Shown here: positions 1 through 11,811 of the stretch, piece after piece
How the letters are laid out: the number at the start of each line of letters is the position of its first letter
Numbering within the stretch: position 1 is the first letter of the stretch
NCBI GenBank assembly: GCA_037954665.1
Contig: JBBMOL010000132.1
Span: 496,001 to 560,000, forward strand
Direction of reading: 5' to 3'
Length of the DNA: 64,000 bases
DNA from: Laguncularia racemosa
Taxonomy: Eukaryota > Streptophyta > Magnoliopsida > Myrtales > Combretaceae
Notes under the pieces: model-generated
Seen by the model: only the letters and a program-made list of their open reading frames with translations
Database searches by the model: none
Told to the model about the DNA's origin: nothing
Position numbers and translations under genes: made by a program

Positions 1-300
1 AAGTTCTACGAAATTAGAATAAATTTGCATATGAAAATTTTTAATTTTAGAATTTAAATATAATTTTAATATATATTAGAAAATAAGTTTTAGCTCTGAA
101 AATAGTAAAAAAAAATTAGAAATACATTAGATAGAAAAATATTAGTGAGAATAGTAAGTGATAGTATTATTTTCTTATCCTATATATTTATTCGAGGATT
201 ACTAAGAGTAATAAAAAAAATAAGACTCAGATCAATAGGAACTCTATGATATACTATTATCTACATGTGACATGTTGTTATTTATACAAATGGATAAATA
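1..300. other. AT-rich spacer
   Basis: No reading frame, repeat or RNA gene could be supported here. The stretch is mostly A/T runs. Confidence 0.6.
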
Positions 301-1440
301 TCTATGTTTTATCCCATGAATTGCAAGTACTCTATTTTGGAATACCATTTGTGCTTTGTATTATATGTGTGTGTGCATGATTCTGTTTGCTTTATGCGTG
401 GATGGAATGTGTATGGGATGGCTATCATGGGATAGATTGTGTTGAAGCACATGAACCATGCCGTGGGTTGATGTGTCTTATATGTAGAATATGTGTACAC
501 ATGGGATTAGCGAAATGTGCAGTATGGTCGTCTGAGAATTATGTGTTGTGAGTATGTGTTGGGATTGTTGGGATGGGTGTGATCGTGTGTTGTATCCATA
601 GGTTGGAAACTCCGATGAGCATGCAATATTAGGTGGAGTTTGATATGTCTTGTGTAGCCGCATATATATATGGCTCTATGCGTGTGTGTGTAATTGAGTG
701 TGTGTTATTATTAGCAAGAGTGTGTTGCGGCCGAACAAGATCAAGTGTATGTTGGCTACTACAAACTAAGTGTGATGTGCATTGGTGTGTGTGTGTTGTA
801 CTAGATGGTCTAGTGTGGTGTTGGGGTTATCGCATTGCTATTGTTGCATGTATCTAAGGTGTGTGTTATCTGTGAAATGTGTGTGCAGTGAGGGTGGCTA
901 TGCATGCATTACAAGCAAAGTTTTGGTGATGCGTGGTTGCAAGTGTGATACGTGTTGTGGTGTGTTTGAAAGGAAGTCACTATGGTGAGTTCGTATGTGT
1001 GGAGTGAAGTGAGTTGTAGTGCGCTATGTTGTGTGGCCTGTGCATAGAGATGTTGATGTGTGTGTTGTGTATATGATGATCTGGTGTGTATGCTGTGTGT
1101 GTGTGTGCGCGCGCGCGCGCGCACGCGTGATCTAGTTGTGCGTGTATGTGCATATGTGTGTTTGTTGGAATGGGGTGTGTGTGTGTATGTGTGAATGTGT
1201 GCCGAATGGTGTATGTATGTGCATGTGTGTGTGTTGGTGTTGGTGTTGGTGGGAGAGTGTGTGCTTGATAGGTGTGTGTGATGTGTGCATGGTTGAAGGA
1301 GTGTGTGTGCATGGTGAGCATGTTGTGTGTACATGGTGGGCATGTTATGCATGCACAAACAAGAAGGAATGGGTGCACAGGCATGTTGGCTCTAGTGCAT
1401 GGGTGTATTGGTGTGGATGTGCATGAGCATGATAATCCAC
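301..1440. repeat. TG-rich low-complexity tract
   Basis: The plus strand is dominated by degenerate TGTG, ATGTG and GTGTTG words for about 1.1 kb. Long open frames on both strands (Cys/Val/Trp-rich on plus, His/Thr-rich on minus) are products of this composition and are not treated as genes. The core at 1094-1129 is an uninterrupted alternating purine-pyrimidine run, (TG)n followed by (CG)n. Confidence 0.8.
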
Positions 1441-2990
1441 TAACACCAAATTTTATCTAAAGTCGTTTAAACACAATATATTTCTTTTTGCATCCCAATT
1501 TAGAAATGTCATTTATATATATAGTATTATTTTTATTACTATTGTTACATTATATGTTTTGCTTAACCATAAAATATTACCTTACTATTTGCTTCTCTTT
1601 CCTTTTTTTTTTCATATTATATTATATATATATAACATGTTTATCCTTATAGCATTTGTTTCATGCCTCCCGTACATGTTGCAGCTTCGGCTTCTTCTTC
1701 TTTTCTTTTATATATATATATATATTGTTCTTTGTTCGCTTGCTCGTCATTTTCTTCTCGTGGCTCGCCGGATTCCTGCCTTTATATATATAATAAACTT
1801 AACATGCCCACTATTCCTCTCCCATTTCAATCGTCTCCTCGCCGGACTCTTGCTCGCCGTCTTCGTCTTCTTCTCCCTTTTTCATTTTTTTTTTTTTACA
1901 TTCTATGTATATATATTCATCTTCATTTTCTTCCTTACCATGCCGGACTCTACTCGCCGGAACTCTCGTTGTCGGAATTTTCCGCACTCGTCACCAGAGT
2001 TTATGTCGCAATACATAGCCTCACTCACTTCCACGCATGCAATGGCAACACATAGTTACCAAACACCATAACAATCACGAATCCATCCACACGCGGAATT
2101 CAGACACGACATTTTCACGCGAAATTCATAATATCAAATATATATATATATACATAAATAGACAGTCAAGCTATTCACCCTAGTCTCATTTTTTCTTAAT
2201 TACTCATAATAATCATCAAATAAATACATAAAATAATTATCTTTTTCTAAAAACATAAGAAAATCATATTATTATATACTATTTATAATTAATATTATTT
2301 TAAATATTTTTAGATATTTAAATTATTTTTTAATTTAAATTATATATTATATATATATATATATATATATCAAAATTATATTTATATTCTAAAAATATAA
2401 AACTAATCTAATTTTATAAGTCTTATCTCAAGAATAATGTAAATAGTCTCATAATTTGAATGTCACACGTGTAATCTATAAATTTTTTTATTTGTGTTTT
2501 TCCTTTCTTTTTTTTTCATTTTCCTTCGATTTGTCTGCTATCCTTTGCTCTCTCGCGCTTTTTTGTTTTCGGTGTACGATCTGACGAAACTGAGTACATG
2601 AACTTTTTGGAGGTCGGACAGTGAGCTCATATATATATAAAGTTAATTTTTGAATTTTTTTGGTTTATTCGTCACGCACATAAGTTGTTTAAATTTAATA
2701 ATTTTAGTATTTTAAAATAAAATCTTACGGTTGAGTTAATTAAATTATTCTAAGTATAAGTATTTATTTAAAAATTTTATTTTGTTAATCATAAGTTTAT
2801 AATTTTAATTTATTTTATTATTTATTTAAAAATTTTCTATAATTTATTTTTTGTGTAATTATTTATTTTATTTTAAATTTATATAGAATATATTTAAAGT
2901 TTTTAGTATAATTTTTTAACTATTTCGATATTATATATATTAGAATTTTTACGGATTTTTCAGACCTCACTTGTCATATCAACACTGTGA
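1441..2990. other. AT-rich non-coding DNA with pyrimidine-rich patches
   Basis: The stretch 1559-2000 is rich in TTC/TTT with scattered CGCCGG words. Open frames there are composed of Phe/Leu/Ile and look compositional. Runs of TA occur near 1709-1728 and 2346-2370. No gene is supported. Confidence 0.5.
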
Positions 2991-3310
2991 AAAGTTGAAT
3001 ATCAGTCCTGCTCCTAGCCCTTCTCCTCGAAGGATCCCATGGTCGTTAGGTTTCCCTTACATTTTTCTGGATTTCGCCTGCTAGTTGCATATTTAACTTC
3101 GGTAAGTGAACCAGAATAGTTGGACACTGAGAGCGAAGTGATAATAATCATTCATGTGTGCCATTCAAATGAGTTTGTAGTTGTACTGTCCACTATGGAC
3201 ATGAGTGTGATAGCCAGATACAAGAACGATAATAAGAACTGGCAATAACTTTTGGAGTAGAATCATGCCTACTCGGTCTATGCATAGGAGAAACACGAAT
3301 GGAAGAGGGT
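2991..3310. other. Unassigned spacer
   Basis: This stretch is somewhat less AT-rich than its surroundings. A donor-like GTAAGTG occurs near 3102, but no coding frame joins to it. It could be the remnant of a gene's 5' region; nothing firmer can be said. Confidence 0.3.
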
Positions 3311-3371
3311 TTAGCCTCAAACGCTAGCCAACCAGCAGAGCAGAGCACTTTTTAAAAAAATTCTCAAAACC
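3311..3371. repeat. Dispersed repeat copy 1 (TTAGCCTCAAACGCTAGCC type)
   Basis: The word TTAGCCTCAAACGCTAGCC, then an ACCAG-like stretch and CTTTTTAAAAAA-TTCTCAAAACCA, recurs with few changes at 3812-3871. The first part occurs again at 8189-8215. This is probably a piece of an unidentified dispersed element. Confidence 0.6.
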
Positions 3372-3695
3372 ATTAATTAGTAAAATTCTCTTGTTGTTGA
3401 CTTGTTGGATAGCTTGACTCTCTGCTGGTAGTTACCTTTGTGCTTGTTCCTTGTAAGATTCGACAACCGAACTTTGGTCCATTGTACTACTCGACAACAA
3501 TCTAGGCACTTGCGAAGTGATGGTTATTTGATACCTAGAATATTTTCAATCACTTGTGGCGGAAGGACTAGTACGCCACTCTCTTTCATTACATTTTTCA
3601 TTTTTGATATTGTTGAATCAACGCATTCTCAATCCACGATCCGAAATTAATGGTGCAAGCATCCACGATCCACCTTTCTTTTTACCACATAGGGT

Positions 3696-3871
3696 GTCCA
3701 TTTTCAAATAAAAACAAAAATGATAATAAAAATAAAACATAAACAAATCAAAATAATAATAAAGTAAACAATAATAAGATAATTATAAAAAATATATATA
3801 ATATAGAATTGTTAGCCTCAAACGCTAGACAACCAGTAGATTATAGAACTTTTTAAAAAATTATCAAAACC
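3696..3871. repeat. Dispersed repeat copy 2
   Basis: A 140-base block of AAATAAAAACAAAAATGATAA-like sequence leads into the TTAGCCTCAAACGCTAG motif. The same order is found at 8076-8215. Its last 60 bases also match 3311-3371. Confidence 0.6.
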
Positions 3872-4576
3872 AATAGTATGATTTGATCCAAAGCAAATAA
3901 AAAAGTTAAAATAGTTTGTTTTGGTTACCACTTCAACGTAACATTCTCTCAAACAATCAATGGAAAGGATATTCTATAATTATTCCATTCCATTTAAGCA
4001 AACAGTGAAGCAATTCTGATGAATTTCAGCCTATACCATTCGAATGGCACATTTAATTGGCACAACATCTAAGGTAGGAGTGGAAATTCCTAAGATATAA
4101 AAAGTAATAACTACTAATTTTCTTGGTCCTACTTATATGACACAAATGATATATCAAGAATATATCTTAAAGTCATGGTGAGCTGGTTTGGTCAATGTTG
4201 GTGTCTTGTCTAGGTTATGATGGTGCAAGGGGTTTATGGCTTTACTGGTGGCTAAAGTTAACATGGGTGATTACGAAAATATGTGGTTGTAAGAAGACAT
4301 CCAGTAAAGATCCAAGCATAAAAATCATTGTATCTAATTTTAAGAGGTCATTTTACACAACATTCTAGCAACAATCCGACACCCAGCGAAACGCAAATTT
4401 CTTAAATTTGATGAGATGCATGTATTAGCCAAAATAAATAAAGTAAAATTTCGTGTTCTTACAATACAAATATGAGCCTGAATATGAGAAATTAGTGACA
4501 AGTACCACATATAGTCGTCGAGAAATGTTTGAGACAAGGATTCCGAGAGACCTGCAATAGGTCTGTCCGGCTTCAC
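3872..4576. other. Spacer downstream of the DUF247 pseudogene
   Basis: No coding frame is supported. On the minus strand this is the 3' flank of the DUF247 remnant. Short frames at 4340-4576 are shadows. Confidence 0.5.
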
Positions 4577-7460
4577 CTAATTTGGATGGTAACAAGGAAA
4601 GACTCTGTAAAATGTTCGGAGTGTTGTAAGTATCAAGAGAATAATTGCTGCCAGAAGCAATAGAAATGTCCAAGGACTGCTGAATCTTTCCCTCTTTCGA
4701 TTGCTCCACCAAGTGTGCCATCTGCTATCATTATAGGCCTTGCAATAATTGTTGACATCGTTCATTTCAATGGACAAGCAAGTTTGATCGAAGGAATACA
4801 GGATGTCCTTACACAAGTTATTGAAAAGGCCAACTACCTCCTTCTCAGTTTCGAGGGGATACCTTATGATCCCATTTTCGTGTAGGATTTCATATCCTCT
4901 CTGGTGTTGATCAGGCAACCTAGGAATAGGAGGTAATTTGTGAAAATTGGCACTTTGGATGGGTCACATTGTTCATATTCCACACAATTCAACAAGGCAA
5001 TAGTCATGTTCTCATCAATGGACAGTATAGGTATCTCCAAAACTCCCTTGCAAGAATCAAAACTGACGTCTAGAAGGTGGGAATTTTCCTTTTTGGTGAA
5101 TGCGACCCTGCCTCTTGGAGTTGTTAGGCAGAATTGCTCAATTTTGGATTTTTTGTACGATCCACTTTTATTTGATATTGTTTATTCATTGGAAACACGA
5201 ATAATGATCGAAAAAGATCCAGTAGGTGTGCGTAATTCCTCGCGAGGCTTAGGTCTAGCATATAGATGGATTCATCTAGTTGCAACATGGAGAAAAAAGA
5301 GTCACAAAAAGATTTTGGAGAGATGGTTCATCATTTCCTAATTTTGTAATCAAGAAAAGCCTTTCTAGAAAAAAGAAAGGAAGCTGATTTTCGAGCTTGA
5401 TTAGATCACGAAGAAGGGGTGGTGATAGCCAACGTGCGACTAGAATTGAGGTTGGGGAATCACTACGACTGCCACATGCATCAAGTTGCCTTTCTTATAA
5501 AACTGCATAATAAATACATATAATGTTGTTTGTTTCAACAGTAGATATTAAGATGCCGAAAAATAAGAAAACGAGGTAAGCAACGATAACTATCTAATGT
5601 AAGAACGTGAAAATTCATTATATTAGGGCTAATGAAGAACAAAAACAACCATTCAAGTGTTTGTGGCGGTAATCTGCAAGAAGGCCTATGTGAGCTTCGG
5701 ACGGCTATGGGACATCAACTCAACGATGAAGCAACCATTAAAACTATTGATATCTCGATCAAGGTAAAGCTTTGAACCATCAAGTCGAGATCATTATAAT
5801 GCCCATCTCAACTAAATTGGATCACATCCCTATTTTCTATTAGCATCTAGTTTTACCTTCTGTATGTTTATTTTACAAAATACTTGAAGTATTGCATATA
5901 GTCAATTATATAGCACTTATCCATATTATGTCATTAGCATTTTGCTAAGGCTAGATTTTGCTAAACTGAGAAAAATGTGGATAAAGGTTATACTATTTAT
6001 GTAAAAAGAGACTAAAATTTATCGAACATACATTTGAAAGTTTAGGTTTATAAATTACTCTCATTTTGGAGCTTCATCAATCTACAGTTGTTGCAATCTC
6101 ATGTGGCATGAGTTGGTGTTAAATTTGCCAATGTGGACATGTTATGATTCAGGCTCAAAATGGTAAAAAGTTGGTTGTCTTATTGAATTGAAATTAACAA
6201 TAGATTCTTAGGCTTCAATGAGAAACCTCATTGAGCACACTTGCTCAAAACAACCACCAAAATATTTGTTAAGAAGAAATTACTTAAATAATGTATTTTT
6301 AAAATTAAATGTAGAAAGAGATATTTAAAAAATAGATAGTAAATGCGCATAATTAAAATATATCTTTAGTTGAATCAAATTTCGTCCAATTAAAGGCACA
6401 TACCTAAAATGAGCTTTCATTTATAGTGTACTGAAAGCACATTTTAAATTTATACCTTTAATGTAATTTGTATTAAAAATATGTTCCTAAAGTATACTGT
6501 CGGTGCAATTTATTAAAAGTACATTCTAGGAACCCAATTTCAGTACAATTTGTACTGAATGCACATTCTAAATATATATTTTCATTATCTATTTTTAGAA
6601 TAAGTTTTTTACATACTTCTTTTTGTGGTCAATTTTTAAGAGAAGCATTATTTAAGTGGATTACTCTATTTCTCTGCCTTATTATTATTAGTTTTTTTTT
6701 TCCTGCCAAACCTTAGTTAATAGTTTGCTAACCTGTTTAATTTGTAACACAAAAGGTTGAAAAAAAATTAGTTGAGGAACCATTTTTTTTTACTGTATAT
6801 TCATCTATTAGATTTGAGCTACGTGCGATAAATCGAAACTTACAATTTTTTCTTTCTTTCTTTTTTTTTGGCGTAAACAGCATATATGTAAGCCTTCTCC
6901 TCTGAATTTTTCCCTTGCTAAGTCTGTGGAAGAGAATTCCACTAACTTGTGCATCCTCATAAATTAAAAACAACAATATTTCGTAAAATCATCATGACGT
7001 TTACCTGATGATGATCACCAGTCTCGGTCGTAAGCTTTTTGTACGAGCTCAGCCATTCAACGACAGAACAGCCATTAATGACCAGTCTAACCAGAGTCTC
7101 TTCTTCCCAAGCGTCTACGGTCTCAGAGTGGCACTCCTTAATTTTCAGCTCCAAATCTCGTGTGGCATCATAAACTTCCGTCAAACGAGCCTTGTTGACA
7201 ACTTCATTTACCTTAGATGATCCATTAATTTCTCCAGCCTTCTCTCCAAAAGGGCGTCGGAGATGGCGCACCTTGAGATCTTTCATTTTATCCTCACCAG
7301 TACAAATCATATGAAAAAGACCAATGCGAAAACTTTCCGGATGAAATGCACCTTTTCGGACATTCAACATCTTAGTTGGTACTCTGAAGATACACTTTGA
7401 CCCGGTTGTTTCACTGTTCACAATTGATATCTGGATTTCGTAAGCCAATCTCCCAGCCAT
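4577..7460 (-). pseudogene. DUF247 family pseudogene, intron-containing, frameshifted
   Basis: This is a broken copy of a plant DUF247 gene, a family of membrane-anchored proteins whose biochemical role is mostly unknown. Exon 1 (7460-7005) starts MAGRLAYEI and has the family's N-terminal signature: an IFRVP-like strand, HPESFRIGLFH matching the usual PxxVSIGPxHH block, and INGCSVVEWL matching the DGCFIIEL block. A donor CAG/GTAAAC follows. From about 5500 downward come LIKLENQLPFF (the conserved LENQ(L/I)PFF motif), AHLLDLFRSL, a GVLEIP block, and at 4890-4577 the C-terminal ILHENGII, LFNNLC, WHTWW and a hydrophobic membrane segment ending at TAG 4577-4579. Consecutive blocks lie in different frames: breaks near 5290, 5120 and 4893, and stops at 5277-5279 and 5124-5126. 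The intron is unusual, since this family often has a single exon. Confidence 0.85.
5503..7004 (-). other. Intron or insertion inside the DUF247 pseudogene
   Basis: This is about 1.5 kb between the DUF247 N-terminal exon and the LENQLPFF block. The donor is GTAAAC read downward from 7004. Candidate acceptors are ATGCAG near 5503-5506 and TATAAG near 5494. Inside, diverged direct repeats of GTACAATTTGTACTGA/AAAGCACATT words occur at 6370-6570. It could be a true intron or an inserted element that acts as one. Confidence 0.5.
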
Positions 7461-8075
7461 GTAAAATATGCGTGCGATTTACTCTCAACGATCTTCGGCC
7501 TATTCGTTGCTTCTCTTTTTCTTAAGAAGATTGAGAAATGTTACTGCAAGTGACGTGTGGAAGACAGCTTGTCGAAAGAAGTAACGAGGGCATTGCACAC
7601 GTTTTACGAGGAGAAGACTACCGATGATACTCAAAGTAAAATAGTAATGGTGGGTAGGCCCATGAGAAGGAAGGTTAATTACCGAAAAAAAATAACCTCA
7701 CACATTCTAGGTTATCCCTGCATTTTAAACTCCTGCATTAGCATACAGTATACACTACTGTAACCATTTCGCTGAGTTGACCATTTGACCCAGAATATTC
7801 TAACAGATTTCTCGAAGAATTATAGTTTCAAACATCTTCGTACATAAAATAAAGGAAAAAAGCCAAGCCCAACATTGTTTCTCCCCAGTGTTGAGGTTTT
7901 CGTGGGTCTGTATTCAGATTCACGAATTTTCCTTTTGTTGACACATTGCACTATATTTGTTCAATCTATAGGATTTTGTTAAGAAAATTCTATCTATTCC
8001 TAAACCTTATAATATATGAAGAAACGATTTATTACAATTTATTGTAAGAGATTTTATTTCCAAAATAAAGCGTCT
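7461..8075. other. Upstream flank of the DUF247 pseudogene
   Basis: No gene is supported. The piece 8010-8075 is repeated, diverged, at 9178-9255. Confidence 0.5.
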
Positions 8076-8215
8076 ATTTCAAATAAAAACAAAAATGATG
8101 ATAAAAAATAAAATATAAACAAATAAAAATAATGTTAAAGTAAACAATAATAAAATAATAATAATAAAAAGAAAGATATAATAAAGAATGGTTAGCCTCA
8201 AACGCTAGCCAAATG
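8076..8215. repeat. Dispersed repeat copy 3
   Basis: This block matches 3696-3836: AAATAAAAACAAAAATGATGA, several ATAATAA words, then TTAGCCTCAAACGCTAGCCA. Confidence 0.6.
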
Positions 8216-8940
8216 CCAGCATCACATCGAAGGGGCCAGCTAAATGCGAATGCAATGCCAACCACCATCAAGTCAAGAAGGCATATCCAAGAAACACAGC
8301 AACCCAGAAGTCCAAGTCCACGCCTCATTGTCACATTGGAAGCCTAACGTCCAGGCCTTGTGAGCAAAGCTCCGGAAGCTGTCCACTGGAGGAAGCCACG
8401 CTTGCGGCACACATATATAAAGCCCACAGCCTAATTACTTCAAGCAGATTTGCATGCACGAAACAGTGAGACAAAATTTCTTTTCTAATTCACCAAATCA
8501 AATTTTTGTTTTCCCCTCCTTAAAGAATGATACATATGTATTTATACTTTTCACCCTTCGATATCTTATTTTGATAAATATATAAATTGAATCTAGAAAA
8601 TTATGTATTTAATAAGGATTATACTATTTATCCTTAGCTGTTTAAATAACGGAATTAAAAATATTATTAATTTATTTTAAATTCTCAATAAAGTTTTTCA
8701 ACAATTTTTTTGTTCTATTTATCATTACTCCATGTAACAAAAATAAACTAAAAACGTTTTATGATGAAACCAAAGCAAAATACTCAGATACTGGTTTTTA
8801 ATTCTACATACGTAACTGATAAATCAATTTAATAATATTATGAAATTTCGAGAATTTCGGAAATTTTTCATAATTTATTAGGATTAGCCCCAAAATATCA
8901 ATTATGAGAATTCTGTATATATTTTGTAAAAATCAACCAC
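8216..8940. other. Non-coding spacer
   Basis: The first 200 bases have ordinary base composition and the rest is AT-rich. No coding exon, RNA gene or transposon end was recognised. Confidence 0.5.
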
Positions 8941-9160
8941 GTTTACATGCCTGATGATGATCCTCGGTCTCGGTCGTAAGCTTGTTGTACTAGCGCAGCC
9001 ATACAACGACAAAACAAAACAGCCATTAATGACCAGTCTAACCAAAGTCTATTTGTCCAAAGTGTCTACGGTCTCAGGATGGCACTCCTTAATTTTCTGA
9101 TCCAAATCTTGCGTGGCTGTACAAACTTCCTCCAAACGAAAGATGTCGACTCTTTCTACT
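8941..9160 (-). pseudogene. DUF247 fragment, second copy
   Basis: This is a diverged direct copy of 7001-7205, the last part of the DUF247 N-terminal exon with its splice-donor region. Both copies share CGGTCTCGGTCGTAAGCTT, GCCATTAATGACCAGTCTAACC and GTCTACGGTCTCAG blocks (positions 8970, 9023 and 9065). It carries indels and cannot encode a domain alone. It points to a local duplication of the DUF247 region followed by decay. Confidence 0.75.
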
Positions 9161-9177
9161 CTACCTCATGTCGTCCT

Positions 9178-9255
9178 TAATATATAGTGAAACGATTGAT
9201 TGCAGTCTCATCGTAAGCGATTTTATTTCCAAAATAGAGCATCTATTCCAATTTT
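9178..9255. repeat. Diverged copy of 8010-8095
   Basis: Both segments contain ATATA, GAAACGATT, GATTTTATTTCCAAAATA and TCTATT in the same order. Together with the neighbouring DUF247 fragment this suggests a segmental duplication of about 1 to 2 kb. Confidence 0.55.
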
Positions 9256-9278
9256 CTCTCTTCTATTTCCGAAGTTCC

Positions 9279-9280
<2 letters not shown>

Positions 9281-9321
<41 letters not shown>
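9281..9321. repeat. (CT)n microsatellite
   Basis: Uninterrupted TCTC repeat of about 40 bases. Confidence 0.95.
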
Positions 9322-9324
<3 letters not shown>

Positions 9325-11811
9325 ATTCTCGTGTATATCCTCTCTTTCTCTCGTGTTCATCTCACGTAAAAACTAGGATTTCTTCTCTTTACAGTAGAAA
9401 TTTATTGATCTAAAGAAGTTACCCGCACGTTTGTTAATAATAAATGTAGATCTGATGCTCAATGTTAATGTTATGGTATTATCTGATATGAACTGTTACT
9501 CACTATGACTCCTTGTGTTTTGCAAGGTCTGGCTATGGGGAAAGTTGGCTCTGGTTTCGAGTAGTAGAAGACTCCAAGAAGGAAGGAAAGGCAGATAAGC
9601 CATAAATGATAAGGGACCGACACTTTCCTTGGGTTAAAGCTCTGACCACATGTTTTACATAATTTTTTTTGTTCTGGTTTTCCTCTTAAGTTTGTTATAT
9701 CTATTAGCTCAGATCAAGGATGTCACTAGATAAGGTTTGGAACAGATTCTAAGAAACTCAAACTCGAAACGCTATCTTATAAAGCTTTTACCAAATTATC
9801 ATAACCCAAACTCATTGGATTTTTTTAAACTCATTTATAATGTGATCTGGCTTATTAATATACTTATCAAATTACATATTATTGTATTTTCTTTACAAAA
9901 TCACAAGTTAAAATAAATTAACATAAATCATTAAGAAAGTGAGAGTAAGTAAGGATAGTAGGTTTTCCTTCAAAAGTAATATTTTTATTAATTATTAATT
10001 TTTAAAATTTTATAGTAAAGTTTAAATATATTAATATATATTAATTATTTTTAATCAAGTTTGGATTTTACATCTAGTTTTTTTTTTCTAAATCTCGAAA
10101 TTCGATCCAAAACCCTATAAGGTTTTAAACCTTTTCATAGAACCTATCTCAAAACCCTACAAAGTTAGACTTTTTATCAAGTCAGACAAATTAAGTATCC
10201 TATTATGACCCACCCAATGACATCCCTAACTCTAATTACAACTAATTGTGGTTACAACTACTAAATGTATGTAATATATTGACCATAACTATGTACACAC
10301 AAAACATGACCATAACTATGTACACACAAAACGTTGCAAACCTTTTACGATCCCACCTACTATCTTAACGAAACCAATCCAACATTTAATCTCATTATTC
10401 AGTTACATATATTAAATTTCTACCATTAATCACCATTAAATCTCCATTAATGATTAGATTGAAAGCTGAATTGGTTTTATATATATAAAAAAAAACACAC
10501 AAGTAGAATTATAGAAAATTCCCAAATAATGAGGTATCTTCTTTTGTCAGGTCAGTATTGCATAAATTGCTAAATTATGACTTGTTTTTTATAGTAAACT
10601 TTTAAATATAAGAGTTGCCATCAATTTTTCCTCATTTTTGATAAAATTTATATATATTTGATAAACTTTTCTTAATATAGGAAATGTAAAATTATCAATT
10701 TTATTATAATCTGATAAAATGGCAAACTATATGTTATGATTTGTTATTTCGTAATACAAGATTTATTTTGAAATGAAAAAACGACCGCTTATTCCAATCA
10801 TTTCTATTCTTTTATCTATTTAGCCTATGTGAAGTGTCTCCTTGTGCATATTGATCGGAATCTACTTTGAGAATTTCAAAAATTGGAAAAATGTGTTCTC
10901 ATTATTATTATTATTATTGTTGTGAAATGAGATATATGCTTATAATATTGTTTAACTATCTTCTTTCATTTCAGACTTTCTTTATTTTAATGGCAATAAA
11001 ATTATATGTGAAATATTATAAAATTCTTATACATTTGGTTTGTGAAATGAATTAAGATAAGATTAAAATTGCAATTATTAAAGAATATAATATAGATGCA
11101 ATAGTTACTGATCATAGTTCCTTTGAGGTCTCATGGGATAGATATATTAAAATTGAAAAAAATAATCAAGGAATAGCTATCCTTTGATTCTACAAATTAA
11201 AAGAATTACAATTCTTATTTTACAACAATCTCAATTTTATAGAATACTTATTTCACTAACCTAACGGATTTTTTTTTTTTTTGGCCAACATTTCAATGGA
11301 ATGTTAAATACCGAAAAGAATGACCTTCCACACAGACCAGATACTTTCTCCACTTGTTCACAAGGTTCTCTTCCCATTTATTTATTTATCCATTTATTTT
11401 CTTCCATTCACTCACAAGGCTTAAGTAAGTGTGCATCAATAGAAGGCATATTACAAACTGTAAAAATAAGAAATATTCTTCTATGCACTTGGCCGTTATG
11501 GACTAAATCCAGTGAAATACGTATATTATACATATAAGAACCAATAAGACTTTCACACACGATCCTTTGTAATACGTATATTATGCATATTACTAAGTGA
11601 ATCCTTTCTTGTAAATACCGGATCTGTGTTTGATTTTTTCCTAAAAGTAGACATAGCAAGCTGCATAATAAAGATGTAACATAACTAGGACAATTTTGAA
11701 AGGAAGAATTACTTGCAAACTAGGTTTTGATAAGATATCCTTACAATATTCGAGGAAGAAACAGAAGAGCACAGCAATTTTACTTGCACAATTGCCAGAC
11801 CAGTTTTATCC
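9322..11811. other. AT-rich intergenic region
   Basis: No gene is supported. A stretch of normal composition at 9480-9640 begins after TTTTGCAAG and reads openly for about 30 codons; I could not assign it. The rest is AT-rich. Stretches near 11290-11660 contain short open frames on both strands without family resemblance. Confidence 0.45.
10281..10334. repeat. 27-bp tandem duplication
   Basis: Two adjacent copies of a unit starting GACCATAACTATGTACACAC, at 10281 and 10308. Confidence 0.9.

Noticed and set aside
909..1426. Long open frames on both strands
   Set aside because: They are His/Thr-rich or Cys/Val-rich translations of TG-rich low-complexity DNA and overlap each other on both strands.
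1559..2071. 170-codon plus frame
   Set aside because: Composition is dominated by Phe, Leu and Ile from T-rich DNA; no motif or splice context.
4940..5341. 133-codon plus frame
   Set aside because: It is the antisense shadow of the DUF247 middle region, whose minus-strand reading shows family motifs.
5632..5775. Short plus frame starting MKNKNN, with AAG/GTAAAG near its end
   Set aside because: Only about 47 codons, no recognised domain, inside the DUF247 interruption; kept as unproven.
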